A DNA stretch of 64,000 nt from Deltaproteobacteria bacterium HGW-Deltaproteobacteria-13 (GTDB lineage: Bacteria; Desulfobacterota; Syntrophia; Syntrophales; Smithellaceae). The notes beneath the pieces were generated by a model. That model was not told where the DNA came from and ran no database searches. It saw only the letters and a list, made by a program, of their open reading frames with translations. The stretch spans positions 186,001-250,000 of the forward strand of contig PHBJ01000001.1 of assembly GCA_002840555.1 (NCBI GenBank), read 5' to 3'. The position numbers were made by a program, and so were the translations under genes. This document shows, piece by piece, positions 33,211-43,004 of this stretch (position 1 is the first letter of the stretch; every line of letters starts with the position of its first letter).

Positions 33211-36200
33211 ATGAATTTTGTAAAGAAATCTCTCAAATATCCGCAAGTGACCATATCCGTGCTGATTTTAACTTTTATCGTCGGCGTGTATTCCCTGATT
33301 TCCATGCCGCGGCGCGAAGACGCTAAAATCCAGGTCCGCATCGGGCAGGTTATTGCCTATTATCCCGGAGCCAGTTCGCTGCAGGTTGAAGAGCAGGTCA
33401 CTAAGAAACTTGAACAATATCTTTTTCAATATGCGGAAGTCAAAAAAGAAAAAACGACGTCCACAACCCGTGACGGCGCCGTTATCATTAATGTGTGGGT
33501 GAATGATAATGTGGAGAATGTTGACGTTTTCTGGAGCAAGCTCAACCATCAACTGCTCGTGTTGAAGGCTGTCAACCTGCCGCAGGGTGTGCAGGGCCCC
33601 TTTGTCAACTATGAATTCGGCGATACGGAAGCGCTGCTGATCGGCATTGAAATGGATCATCCCGACTATGCCCAGCTGAAAGATTATGCCCAAAAGCTGG
33701 AAGACAGCCTCAAAACTATTCCGGCGGTCTCCAAAATCAAACGCATCGGTGAACAGAAAGAACAGATTGTCATTACGTCCGACAGCGCTAAATTAGATCA
33801 GTACGGAATTTCGTTTGCGAAAATCGCGCAGGTTATACAGTCGCAAAATGCCATCGGGCCCACCGGAGACGTAAAAACACCGGACAACAAAATTACTCTT
33901 TTCAGCGAGGGGTATTACAAGACGGAAGCGGAAATTGCCGGCCAGATCATTGGCGCCGCCAAAACCGGTCAGGTGGTTCGCCTCAGGGATGTGGCCCATA
34001 TTCAACGGCAGTATCAGGACCCCGCCTCCAAGGTCAGGGTCAACGGACGCAACACCCTGATGCTGGCCGTACAAATGCATGAAGGCAACAACATTGTTGA
34101 ATTCGGTAAAGAGGTGGACAGAAGACTGAAGGAAACGGCAAAGCTGCTCCCTTCCGGCGTCAAACTGACCACCATTGTCAATCAACCCCAAATCGTCGAT
34201 AGAAATGTCAGTCAGTTTCTCCGCGAGTTCCTGATGGCGATCATGGCGGTCATCGTGATCATCGTGCTTTTGCTGCCGTTTCGTGTTGCCGCCGTTGCCG
34301 CTATGGCCATTCCCATGACCATTGCGATAACGTTTGCCCTGATGCGGGTTATCGGCGTTGAACTGCATCAGGTTTCTCTGGCCTCATTAATTGTTGTATT
34401 GGGCATGGTGGTGGATGACGCCGTTGTTGTTGCCGATAATTATATCGAATTGCTGGATAATGGCGTGGACAGGCAGACGGCTGCCTGGAAGAGCGCCACC
34501 GACCTTGTTGTGCCCATTCTGACGGCGACCCTCACCATCATTGCGGCGTTTCTGCCACTGGTCATTTTAACAGGCATGGTCCGCGAGTTCATCATTGCCC
34601 TGCCTCTGACTGTTACGATTGCGCTTTCGTCTTCATTTATCGTGGCCATGTTTTTAACACCGATTTTGTGCTTCACCTTTATCAAAAAAGGTCTTCGCGA
34701 TCCTTCTTCCGAAGCGTCACAAACTAAAAAGAAAATGTCGCTGCTCTCGCTGATGCAGAAGGGTTATGATAAAACGATTACCTGGTGCATGACGCATTCC
34801 GCGATAACGATTATCGGTTGTCTGTCCACGCTCATCCTGGCTGTTCTTTTATATCAGATTGTTCCGCAGAAATTTTTCCCGGCAGCCGAACGCAATCAGT
34901 TTGTGGTCGATCTCTGGATGCCGACAGGGACGAAACTGGAAAAAACCGAGGAAACTATTCTGAAAGTCCAGAACCTGATCAAGGATGACAAGCGTATCCT
35001 TTCCTACGCAACTTTTATCGGCGCCAGTTCACCCCGTTTTTATTATAATTTTTCTCCCGAGCCGCCGGTGGAAAATTTCGCGCAGATACTCATCAATACA
35101 AATACGGACGAGGACGCCAAGCAGTTGCGCCTTGAATTAAACGCAAAAGCCGGCCGGGAAATCCCGGAAGGAAATATTCAGGCCAAGCTTTTGCAGCAGG
35201 GAAAGTCGATGGTTACATCTGTCGAAATCAGGATTGCCGGCGATGACATTACGACGCTGAAAAACATCGGCAGCCGGGTTCGGGATATTATTCAAAAAAC
35301 CAATATGGCAGCCTTTGTCCGTTCCGATTTCAAGGAGGATTATTACGGAGTTGCCATTAAGCTGAAGGACAGCGCGGAGCGTTTGGGGTTCACGACGACA
35401 AGCATTGCCCGATCAATATACGGAGGATTTACGGGAGCCCCGGTGTCCACCCTTTATGAAGGCAATACGCCCGTGGACATTGTTCTGCGTCTGGATGAAC
35501 AAAACAGGCGTAATTTTGACGATCTGCAAAACATGTATCTCACATCACCGGTAACCGGCGCTGCCGTGCCGCTTCGTCAGATCGCATCTCTGGAGCCGGA
35601 GTGGCACACAGGAAGGATTATGCACCTTAACGGTTTGAGGACCCTGACCATTCTCTGCGAACCGGCGGAAGGCTACCTGGCTTCGCAAATTCTGAAAAAA
35701 ATAGGACCCAGCCTGTCCGGGCTTGCCCTGCCCGCAGGTTACAGCATAAAGTATGGGGGCGAGCATGATAACCGGGTGGAAACCTTCCAGCAAATGTATT
35801 TTGCTTTCGTGATCAGTCTGCTCCTGATCTTTCTTGTTCTGCTTTTCCAGTTCCGCAATCTGAAGGAAACGTTCATCGTCATGCTGACGATTCCCCTGAG
35901 CGTATTTGGAGCGCTGCTGGGTTTATTAATCACTCATAATTCTTTCGGATTTACGGCATTTGTCGGCGTCATCAGTTTGTCGGGCCTTGTCGTCAGAAAC
36001 GCCATAATTTTAATTGACCATGCCAACGAGCTTCTGCGCGGAGGCGCTGCCATACCCACGGCCGCCCTTGAAGCGGGTAAAAGGAGACTGCGCCCTATTT
36101 TTTTAACAGCCAGCGCTGCGGCGATCGGTGTTTTGCCCATGATTCTTTCCGGCTCTCCGATGTGGAGCCCGCTGGCCAGCGTGATTGCCGTGGGTATTAT

Positions 36201-37662
36201 GCTGGCGATGTTTATATCCCTGCTGTTGGTTCCGGTTCTTTACGCGCAGGTGATAAAACCATCCGACAAGCAAACAACCTTCATAACCGTAACGGATAAA
36301 ATTGCAGATGGCAAAAAGACGGGACTGATTTCTGTACTGATTATAACCGGGTTGCTGCTGATTTCTCCCAATCTTTATGCACAACCTAATACCGAAAAAC
36401 TGAATCTGGAAAAAGTAATCGACCTTGCTCTGCAAAACAATCACCTGCTCAACATCAAACAAATGCAGGTGGAAGAGAAAAAACAAAAAGTCAATGAAGA
36501 CAGGGTAAAATTATTCCCCGCCGTGACCCTGGGCGGTTCTTATCAGTACAATGACCATTTGAACGCTCTGACCATTCCACAGGGAACATTTGAGTTAACA
36601 TCGCCGATACCTCTTTCCCTGCCCGAAAAAGACATTACATTCGAATTGGACAAACACAATACCTACATTGCCAGCGCGGGGTTTTATCAGCCCGTCTCTC
36701 AAATTCCCAAGATCCGGGCCGGTATACGAATATCTCAAACGGAACTGCAAATAGCTGAAATAGAGCAGGGTAAGGCTTCTTTACAAATTAAGCAGGCCGC
36801 GGAGAAATTATATTTCGGCTTACTCATCGTTCAGAAACAAAAAGAGGAGACCGCCATAAAACTGGGGCTGGCCCAAATAAAACTTTATGATGTGGAGAGC
36901 GCCGTAAAAGCTGGAAAAACCACGGAATCAAATAAAATTGGATTGTTGGCAAGCGTGGCGGAGGAAGAACAAAACCTCTTAAAATTAGATATCCAGCATG
37001 ATAATTATCTGGCGGACTTAAAACATCTCACCGGCTTGCCTCCTTCATCCGCTGTTGAACTGGATTCTGCTTCTGTTGATGATTTACCGCTGGAGCCGGC
37101 GCCGGTGAATGTTTCCCTTCACGATGTGGAATCCGGCAACAATGATTTGAAGATAGCCTCTCTCTCTAAAACAAAGGCTGATTATGCCATTGAAGCCAGC
37201 ACGTACAGTTATCTGCCTGATTTAGGCGTCATGGGTGGTTATACATATCAGGATGGCAATATGCTCTATCCGGAAAACAATACCTTTATCGGCGTGTCTC
37301 TGAAATGGAATGTTCAGGATGTTTTCTCTAACACTTTCGTTAAAAGGCAACGTGTTTATTTAAAGAAGCAGGCTCAGGAAAATTTTGTCAACACACAGGC
37401 GCAGGTTAATAAGGATGTGGAAAAAGCACACCGAAACCTGACTCAATCGATCAAGTTGATTGCTCTGGCTAAAAAAGTTGTGGATTTCCGGCAGGAAGAT
37501 TTGAAGATTCAAGCCGATAAGCACGACGCCGGTTTAAATCTGGAAGCGGATGTTCTCTCCGCAAAAGCAGCGCTGGCCAAGGCTGAATCGGATTATTACG
37601 CGGCGCGCTTGAATTACCGGATGGCCTTAACCGATATAAAAATATTGACCGGCCGTTATTAA
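33211..37662 (+). CDS. RND efflux permease fused to a TolC-like outer-membrane factor
   Basis: 1483 residues in one uninterrupted frame. Residues 1-1025 are a full RND pump: twelve membrane helices, two large periplasmic loops, and the proton-relay motif VVLGMVVDDAVVVADNY near 395-411. A basic linker (DGKKTG) leads to a hydrophobic stretch 1039-1052 ending in NLYAQP, which looks exactly like a signal peptide with a cleavage site, and residues 1060-1483 are a complete TolC/OEP protein (KLNLEKVIDLALQNNHLLN; two coiled-coil hairpin repeats). Likely the hydrophobic part crosses the membrane and is cut, freeing the outer-membrane factor. Similar fusions are known among Bacteroidetes CzcA-type pumps; here the pump is of the multidrug type. 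No in-frame ATG near the junction suggests a separate start. Confidence 0.9.
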   Translation: MNFVKKSLKYPQVTISVLILTFIVGVYSLISMPRREDAKIQVRIGQVIAYYPGASSLQVEEQVTKKLEQYLFQYAEVKKEKTTSTTRDGAVIINVWVNDNVENVDVFWSKLNHQLLVLKAVNLPQGVQGPFVNYEFGDTEALLIGIEMDHPDYAQLKDYAQKLEDSLKTIPAVSKIKRIGEQKEQIVITSDSAKLDQYGISFAKIAQVIQSQNAIGPTGDVKTPDNKITLFSEGYYKTEAEIAGQIIGAAKTGQVVRLRDVAHIQRQYQDPASKVRVNGRNTLMLAVQMHEGNNIVEFGKEVDRRLKETAKLLPSGVKLTTIVNQPQIVDRNVSQFLREFLMAIMAVIVIIVLLLPFRVAAVAAMAIPMTIAITFALMRVIGVELHQVSLASLIVVLGMVVDDAVVVADNYIELLDNGVDRQTAAWKSATDLVVPILTATLTIIAAFLPLVILTGMVREFIIALPLTVTIALSSSFIVAMFLTPILCFTFIKKGLRDPSSEASQTKKKMSLLSLMQKGYDKTITWCMTHSAITIIGCLSTLILAVLLYQIVPQKFFPAAERNQFVVDLWMPTGTKLEKTEETILKVQNLIKDDKRILSYATFIGASSPRFYYNFSPEPPVENFAQILINTNTDEDAKQLRLELNAKAGREIPEGNIQAKLLQQGKSMVTSVEIRIAGDDITTLKNIGSRVRDIIQKTNMAAFVRSDFKEDYYGVAIKLKDSAERLGFTTTSIARSIYGGFTGAPVSTLYEGNTPVDIVLRLDEQNRRNFDDLQNMYLTSPVTGAAVPLRQIASLEPEWHTGRIMHLNGLRTLTILCEPAEGYLASQILKKIGPSLSGLALPAGYSIKYGGEHDNRVETFQQMYFAFVISLLLIFLVLLFQFRNLKETFIVMLTIPLSVFGALLGLLITHNSFGFTAFVGVISLSGLVVRNAIILIDHANELLRGGAAIPTAALEAGKRRLRPIFLTASAAAIGVLPMILSGSPMWSPLASVIAVGIMLAMFISLLLVPVLYAQVIKPSDKQTTFITVTDKIADGKKTGLISVLIITGLLLISPNLYAQPNTEKLNLEKVIDLALQNNHLLNIKQMQVEEKKQKVNEDRVKLFPAVTLGGSYQYNDHLNALTIPQGTFELTSPIPLSLPEKDITFELDKHNTYIASAGFYQPVSQIPKIRAGIRISQTELQIAEIEQGKASLQIKQAAEKLYFGLLIVQKQKEETAIKLGLAQIKLYDVESAVKAGKTTESNKIGLLASVAEEEQNLLKLDIQHDNYLADLKHLTGLPPSSAVELDSASVDDLPLEPAPVNVSLHDVESGNNDLKIASLSKTKADYAIEASTYSYLPDLGVMGGYTYQDGNMLYPENNTFIGVSLKWNVQDVFSNTFVKRQRVYLKKQAQENFVNTQAQVNKDVEKAHRNLTQSIKLIALAKKVVDFRQEDLKIQADKHDAGLNLEADVLSAKAALAKAESDYYAARLNYRMALTDIKILTGRY

Positions 37663-37673
37663 GCGGCTGAAAA

Positions 37674-37720
37674 GAAATACCGCCTCCGGGAAACGCCTTC
37701 GGAGTTTCATCTTGTATTTC
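37674..37720 (+). terminator. Two-tier hairpin after the pump operon
   Basis: GAAATAC (37674-37680) pairs with GTATTTC (37714-37720) around an inner CTCCG/CGGAG stem (37684-37688 with 37700-37704). It starts twelve bases after the stop. No strong T run follows, so termination is probable but not certain. Confidence 0.5.
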
Positions 37721-37726
37721 CCCTGA

Positions 37727-37816
37727 TACCTATTCTATGATAAACAAAAACAGGAATTGGGCGTTTACACGCATGCGGAAGAAATAGCCGGCATCGCGGG
37801 ACGCAATCGATATTAA
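37727..37816 (+). pseudogene. Possible gene remnant, C-terminal fragment
   Basis: An open stretch of 29 codons ending in TAA without a start codon reads YLFYDKQKQELGVYTHAEEI and goes on with balanced, protein-like composition. It may be the tail of a lost gene. No family was recognised, and a chance frame cannot be excluded. Confidence 0.2.
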
Positions 37817-37834
37817 ATTGCAGGGCACGGGATC

Positions 37835-38716
37835 ATGGTGGATATCAAGCGCGGTAAGTCAGCATTGATCGTTGAAGGCGGAGCCATGAGAGGCGTGTTC
37901 GCGGCAGGTGTTTTGAATGCTTTCGGAAGCCGCGGGTTCGATCCGTTCGATATCTATATCGGTGTTTCGGCCGGCGCATGCAACCTCGCGTCTCACCTTG
38001 CCGGACAGAACGAAAGAAATTTTGACATCATAAAAAGATACTCCTCCTCTCCCCGCTTCATAAGCTTTGGAAGATTTCTCCGGGGCGGCCACCTGATGGA
38101 CCTTGACTGGCTCTGGGAAATAACCATCAGGGAGTATCGTCTTGATCTGAAGAATATCTTTGATGGATTAAGAAAACAAGATAAAGAATATATCATCGTG
38201 GCGACATCCATGGAAACAGGCCAAGGGGTATACCTTCAGCCCAATGAAACAACCCTTGAGCATGACCTGAAGGTTTCCAGTTCCCTGCCGATTTTCTACA
38301 GGAATATTCTGGAGATTAAATCCGAGAAAGTAACCGACGGGGGCGTTGCCGATTCGTTGCCGGTTGCAGAAGCCTGCCGCCGCGGCGCCACCGACATTAC
38401 GGTCGTTCGGACGAGGCCCTCGGAATACGTCAAGAAAATGAGCCGACTGTCTTTTTTGTATCCGTTGATGTTCAGGAAATATCCGCAATTTGCCCTTGCC
38501 ATGAAGAACAGGCCTGTCGCTTATATGGAGTCGGTGCAACTCATCAAAAATCCACCGGCGGGTGTGCGGATTTCAGAAATCGCACCGCCGCCCGGCATAC
38601 CGCCGGGAAGAATGACGACCAGTATGAAAATCCTCACTGCCGCGTATCAGAGCGGGAGAGAGCACGGAAAAAGATTTGTTGATGCCTATGAGACAACAAA
38701 GATCGGGCCGGAATAA
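37835..38716 (+). CDS. Patatin-like phospholipase
   Basis: 293 residues, no signal peptide, so probably cytoplasmic or on the inner membrane surface. The oxyanion loop EGGAMRGVFAAG (13-25), nucleophile elbow GVSAG (Ser45) and the catalytic-dyad Asp in TDGGVADSLPV (near 169) are all intact, as in bacterial patatins of the YjjU type, which release fatty acids from lipids. It stands alone on the plus strand, followed by repeat hairpins. Substrate unknown. Confidence 0.88.
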   Translation: MVDIKRGKSALIVEGGAMRGVFAAGVLNAFGSRGFDPFDIYIGVSAGACNLASHLAGQNERNFDIIKRYSSSPRFISFGRFLRGGHLMDLDWLWEITIREYRLDLKNIFDGLRKQDKEYIIVATSMETGQGVYLQPNETTLEHDLKVSSSLPIFYRNILEIKSEKVTDGGVADSLPVAEACRRGATDITVVRTRPSEYVKKMSRLSFLYPLMFRKYPQFALAMKNRPVAYMESVQLIKNPPAGVRISEIAPPPGIPPGRMTTSMKILTAAYQSGREHGKRFVDAYETTKIGPE

Positions 38717-38761
38717 GCGCCGGCAATTAAGAGGACAGTAAACTTAATTAAGGAGACAAAT

Positions 38762-38836
38762 ACTGGATTGCCTAATCAAGTTAGGCAATGACAAAGGGAA
38801 GAGAAAAAACTGGATTCCCGCCTGCGCGGGAATGAC
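38762..38836. repeat. Two ACTGGATT-hairpin-AATGAC repeat units
   Basis: Unit A, 38762-38792: ACTGGATT, then stem GCCTAA/TTAGGC, then AATGAC. Unit B, 38809-38836: ACTGGATT, then stem CCCGC/GCGGG, then AATGAC. The flanks are the same while the stems differ, and each stem is fully paired. The units lie between convergent genes. Related copies: 8309-8336 and 48135-48171. Confidence 0.7.
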
Positions 38837-38860
38837 AAGGGTGTGCTGGATTTCCGTTCA

Positions 38861-40948
38861 TCATTTGAAGAACACCCGGCTGTCGACGATGGAAGCCCCC
38901 TTGCCCTTTTCGTGAACGATAACGGGATTCAGGTCTATTTCAGCAATGTCCGGTACCGTTGCCAGGAGCTGCGATACACGGCAGATGACATCGGCAAAAG
39001 CATCCATGTCCGCCGTCATCTTACCCCTGGCTCCCTGCAGGACCGGATAGGCCTTGAGTTTTTTCAGCATATCCATGGCTTCGTTCTTTGTCACCGGAGC
39101 GAGGCGGATGGCCGTGTCCTTGAATATTTCCAGAAAAATACCGCCCAGGCCCGCAATGACAATCGGTCCGAAGACCGGATCCTGACGGCCGCCGACGAAG
39201 CATTCCACCCCCTGGGTCGCCATTTTCTGAATCAAAAAACCGTCAATGGTCGGCTGCGGCGTAATTTTTTTGAAAGCCTCTTTCATGCCGGTAATGACGC
39301 CGGCAAGTTCTTCATGATTATGAATATTCAGCGAGACACCGCCCACGTCGGATTTATGGGACGCATCACGGGAAAGAATCTTTACGGCAACGGGGAAATC
39401 AAGCTTGCCCTTGCCCGCTTCCCCGGCGGATTGGACGGTAACGCCGGTAATGCAGTTCAATCCTGCGGCTTCGGCAATCCGCAGGGCCTCATCCGTCAGA
39501 GGAATCCGCTTTTCAGCCAGGCAATGGTTTTTGATTTTGTCAATCACCGTTAGATCAACGGGGGACATTACATTCTCTCCCCTTGCATCCCGTGCCGTTT
39601 TTTCTTCGTAATAAGTAGCTGACATATCGAGAGCCTTGGCCGCCATCAGGGGCGTGGCGAAGACGGGATATCCCTGGTTTCTCGAGATACTCAGCATTTC
39701 AGTGGCGTCGGTGTTCACCGTTACGGCCACGGGTTTTTGATATTTTGCCGACAGTTTGCTGACATTGCCCAAGAAATCCCGCGACATTTCCGCTTCGTAA
39801 CTGGCGATGTAAAGATGATTGAACAGAACGCCGTCAACATCCGGAAGTTTGAGGGCTTCTTCGAGAATCCGGGTAAAGATGGTGTAGTCGAAAATTTCTC
39901 CCAGATCGAGAGGGTTTTGATGGGCAATAACCCGCGTGTGATAAATGGTTTTTACCGTTTCAATAAAAGCCGGCGGGAAATCCACCAGGGAGAATCCGAA
40001 TTTCGCGCAGGCATCAACGGTGAGCACAGCATGCCCGCCGGAACGGGAGAGGATGGCGACCCGTCTGCTTTTCATCAGAGGAAGCCGGATAATTTTTGTC
40101 GCATTAATAAAGTCGATATCGTCCTCCGCGCGGATGACCGCGGCCTGCCGAAAACAGCCATCCACGACATCATCGTCGGCGGAAAGAGCGGTTGTATGGG
40201 ATTGAGCGATCTTGGCCGTGAGGTTGCTGCGGTTGGATTTCTGGACGATGATCGGTTTGTCCGACCGCAGGGCCAGATCGAAAAAGGCTCTCCCGCGCTT
40301 GAAGCCTTCCATGTACATCGTAATGACATCGGTTTTTTCATCTTTGATCAGGTAGTCGAGAACATCCACTTCATCGATTTGCAATTTGTTGCCGATGGCG
40401 GCAAATTTCCCGGGAATAATCGCATTGTCGCCGAATTCTCTCAGGTACGAACCGCCGACGCCGCCGCTCTGGACAATCATGGCCACACGCCCGCCTGCCG
40501 GTGTTTCCGAAAAGAAACCGAAGGGCATCATCATTTTGATATCGAAATTTACCATGCCGATGCAATTAGGGCCGATGAAACGTATACCGTAGCGGCCGGC
40601 AATTTCCAGGATCTTATCTTCTAAAGTATGCTGTCCTTCCGAGTATTCGCTGAAGCCGCCGGATTCGATGACAATCCGTTTAATGCCTTTTTTCCCGCAG
40701 GCCTCCATGAAATCCGGCACCGTCTGAGCCGGAGAAATGATGATGGCGACATCAGGAACCTCCGGGAGTTTGTCAACGCTGTCGTAAACGTGAGCGCCCG
40801 CAATATCTCCTTCTTCCCGGCTCACGCCGTAAATATTCCCCTCATATCCGTTCTGCCGGTTGTTTAAGACGATAATATGTCCCAAATTCATTTTTTTGAC
40901 GGAAGCTCCGATAACTACCATGCTGCGCGGATAGAAAAATTTTTCCAT
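38861..40948 (-). CDS. NDP-forming acyl-CoA synthetase (acetate-CoA ligase type)
   Basis: 695 residues with the canonical order: CoA-binding Rossmann domain (MEKFFYPRSMVVIGASVKK), ligase-CoA domains with the phosphohistidine in IAQSHTTALSADDDVV near residue 250, then ATP-grasp from about 470 (EKRIPLTDEALRIAEAAG; VQKMATQGVECFVGG). It links acyl-CoA cleavage to NDP phosphorylation, saving energy during fermentation. Unlike the 894-residue protein at 2987 it has no acetyltransferase domain. It is the last gene of a minus-strand operon with a MerR regulator and two AMP-forming ligases. Confidence 0.92.
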   Translation of the reverse strand: MEKFFYPRSMVVIGASVKKMNLGHIIVLNNRQNGYEGNIYGVSREEGDIAGAHVYDSVDKLPEVPDVAIIISPAQTVPDFMEACGKKGIKRIVIESGGFSEYSEGQHTLEDKILEIAGRYGIRFIGPNCIGMVNFDIKMMMPFGFFSETPAGGRVAMIVQSGGVGGSYLREFGDNAIIPGKFAAIGNKLQIDEVDVLDYLIKDEKTDVITMYMEGFKRGRAFFDLALRSDKPIIVQKSNRSNLTAKIAQSHTTALSADDDVVDGCFRQAAVIRAEDDIDFINATKIIRLPLMKSRRVAILSRSGGHAVLTVDACAKFGFSLVDFPPAFIETVKTIYHTRVIAHQNPLDLGEIFDYTIFTRILEEALKLPDVDGVLFNHLYIASYEAEMSRDFLGNVSKLSAKYQKPVAVTVNTDATEMLSISRNQGYPVFATPLMAAKALDMSATYYEEKTARDARGENVMSPVDLTVIDKIKNHCLAEKRIPLTDEALRIAEAAGLNCITGVTVQSAGEAGKGKLDFPVAVKILSRDASHKSDVGGVSLNIHNHEELAGVITGMKEAFKKITPQPTIDGFLIQKMATQGVECFVGGRQDPVFGPIVIAGLGGIFLEIFKDTAIRLAPVTKNEAMDMLKKLKAYPVLQGARGKMTADMDAFADVICRVSQLLATVPDIAEIDLNPVIVHEKGKGASIVDSRVFFK

Positions 40949-41016
40949 GTCGTTATTTTAATCCTTTCTCATCCCAACTCAGGCAATTCCGCAGATCATG
41001 CAAAATCACAGAGAGA

Positions 41017-41406
41017 TTATTTGCCTATTTTTGATTGAATACGATTCTGGTATTCAATAATTTCGTTTCTCAAAATATTAAGATCGGCGATGCGGTCGTC
41101 GAGTCTTCGTAATTGATTATTCAAAAGTTCCAGTAAGCGTCCGAGAACCTTATCATTGGACTTTTCAATTGTCCACATCGCTTCCAGTTCCTGCATTTCC
41201 GAGAGCGTCATGCCCATGATCTTCAGTCGTTTGATCAGTTTCAGACGCCGGAAATCCAGGTCGGTATAGATTCTGCGTCCCCCCTCAACACGCTTGATGG
41301 AATTGAGCAGACCGATTTCTTCGTAATAGCGGATGGTGCGCTGGCTGATATCCAGCTTTTGCGCTATCTCGCCGATGGAGGTGAATGTTTCGTTTGTTTC
41401 TTCCAT
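41017..41406 (-). CDS. MerR-family transcriptional regulator
   Basis: 129 residues: winged helix at the start (SIGEIAQKLDISQRTIRYYEEIGLL, then GGRRIYTDLDFRRLKLIKRL) and a C-terminal coiled coil for dimerisation. There are no Cys residues, so metal sensing is unlikely. The type resembles MerR-like regulators of fatty-acid or branched-chain amino-acid breakdown. It lies between acyl-CoA ligase genes and may act on the operon promoter at 44787-44815, where TTACG/CGTAA arms flank the -10 box. Confidence 0.88.
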   Translation of the reverse strand: MEETNETFTSIGEIAQKLDISQRTIRYYEEIGLLNSIKRVEGGRRIYTDLDFRRLKLIKRLKIMGMTLSEMQELEAMWTIEKSNDKVLGRLLELLNNQLRRLDDRIADLNILRNEIIEYQNRIQSKIGK

Positions 41407-41427
41407 GATGGAGAATCCCTCGTTGGA

Positions 41428-42978
41428 TTATGAGCCGTATTGTTGTTTCAATTCCCTCTTTAAAATTTTGCCCGACGGATTCTTGGGAAGTTTGTCGGCG
41501 ATAAAAATTTTCTTCGGGCATTTAAAGCCTGCCAGGTGTTCCTTGCAGTAGGCGATAATTTCCTTCTCATTGAGCGAGACGCCTTTCTTGGCCACGGCCA
41601 CAACCGCCACAATCTCTATCCACTTGGGATCGGGCAGGCCGATTACCGCCACCTCTTCGATATCCGGATACTGATACAGCACTTCCTCGACTTCGCGGGA
41701 GGCCACGTTTTCGCCGCCGGTCTTGATCATGTCTTTCTTGCGGTCCACCACGGAAAGATAACCGTCGCTGTCGAAACGTCCCAGATCGCCGCTGTGGAAC
41801 CAGCCGAATTCGAAAGCTTCGGCGGTTTTTTCCGGATCATTCAGATAGCCGGTCATGACATGGCCGGAGCGATGGACGATTTCTCCAACTTCTCCCAGCG
41901 GAACAAATTTCCCGTCATCGTCCATGAGCCGTGTTTCCACATTCAGAACCGGTTTGCCGGCCGATCCGGGTTTCAGAAGCTGATCTTCAGGTTTCAGGAT
42001 CGTGGCCACCGGCCCCATTTCCGTCTGACCGTAATAGTTCCAAAGCTTCAGGCCGTGGAAAGTGACGGACAGCTGTTTGATGATTTCCACCGGCATGATG
42101 CTCGCGCCGTAGGCCGCCTTCTTCAGGCTGGCGTGGCTGTATTTTTTGAATTCCGGATGATTCAGAATTCCGATCCAGACCGTGGGTGGGGCGAACATAT
42201 GCGTGATCTGATATTTTTCAATAAGCTTGATCATCTCCGCGGCATCCGCCTTGTGCATAATCACATTGGTGGCGCCGATATAAAGATAAGGCATCAGGAA
42301 GCAATGGAGCTGAGCGCAATGGAACAGGGGCAGAGCGTGGAGGCTGACATCGTCAGTTTCGTACTGGCCGTCAAAGATACAGCTGTGATACTGCGACATA
42401 AGCGCCCTGTGCGAGAGCATGGCCCCTTTGGGTTTTGACTCTGTTCCGCTCGTGTAAGGAATCTGCACGATATCTTCCGCGTCGACTTCCACCTGCGGTT
42501 CATCGTAAGGCATGGTCGCCATTTTCGTAATCAGATTGAAGAAACCGTCGGGAAGGGTGGAATTTTCCAGCGGGATGAATCCCCATTTCTCTACGGAAGA
42601 GAATTTATCCTTTTCTTTGGCGATAATCGGGTAGAGCGAATCTTCCACGATGAATATGCGCGAGCCCGAATGATTGATGATGTAAGCGATTTCTTCGGCG
42701 TTGAGCATGAAGTTGATGGGGACCTGAATGGCGCCGATTTTGGCTAGGCCCAGCAGGCTTATCGGATAATAGGGAGAGTTGTAGGCATAGACCGCCACCT
42801 TATCGCCTTTTTTTATTCCGTAGCTGGTCATGAGATTGGCGAAACGCCTGGCTTCGCGTTCGAGATCATAGAATGAAATCTTAGTGTCGCGGAAGATGAT
42901 GGCGGTTTTATCGCCGTATTTTGTGGCCGCTCTGCGGGCCATATCGCCGATGGTATCGCGATCGATAATGTTGCTCAT
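41428..42978 (-). CDS. AMP-forming acyl-CoA ligase
   Basis: 516 residues of the acyl-adenylate family. The ATP loop is YTSGTESKPKGAMLSHRA, with ES in place of the more common TG; then YYGQTEMGP, the hinge motif DRKKDMIKTGGENV, and the catalytic Lys in PSGKILKREL at the C terminus. Substrate probably a medium- or long-chain fatty or aryl acid; the pocket cannot be read by eye. The gene is 26 bases after the next ligase and 21 before the MerR gene. Confidence 0.9.
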   Translation of the reverse strand: MSNIIDRDTIGDMARRAATKYGDKTAIIFRDTKISFYDLEREARRFANLMTSYGIKKGDKVAVYAYNSPYYPISLLGLAKIGAIQVPINFMLNAEEIAYIINHSGSRIFIVEDSLYPIIAKEKDKFSSVEKWGFIPLENSTLPDGFFNLITKMATMPYDEPQVEVDAEDIVQIPYTSGTESKPKGAMLSHRALMSQYHSCIFDGQYETDDVSLHALPLFHCAQLHCFLMPYLYIGATNVIMHKADAAEMIKLIEKYQITHMFAPPTVWIGILNHPEFKKYSHASLKKAAYGASIMPVEIIKQLSVTFHGLKLWNYYGQTEMGPVATILKPEDQLLKPGSAGKPVLNVETRLMDDDGKFVPLGEVGEIVHRSGHVMTGYLNDPEKTAEAFEFGWFHSGDLGRFDSDGYLSVVDRKKDMIKTGGENVASREVEEVLYQYPDIEEVAVIGLPDPKWIEIVAVVAVAKKGVSLNEKEIIAYCKEHLAGFKCPKKIFIADKLPKNPSGKILKRELKQQYGS

Positions 42979-43004
42979 ATGTCTTAGCCTTTCATGATAT
43001 CGTG

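Noticed and set aside
36290-36360. Frameshift or missing stop between pump and TolC-like part
   Set aside because: The frame is continuous, both parts are complete, a signal-like linker fits the topology, and no separate start codon with a ribosome binding site exists at the junction. Sequencing error remains possible but is not indicated.
39737-40624. 295-codon plus-strand frame
   Set aside because: Antisense to the NDP-forming synthetase at 38861-40948, which matches its family along its entire length.
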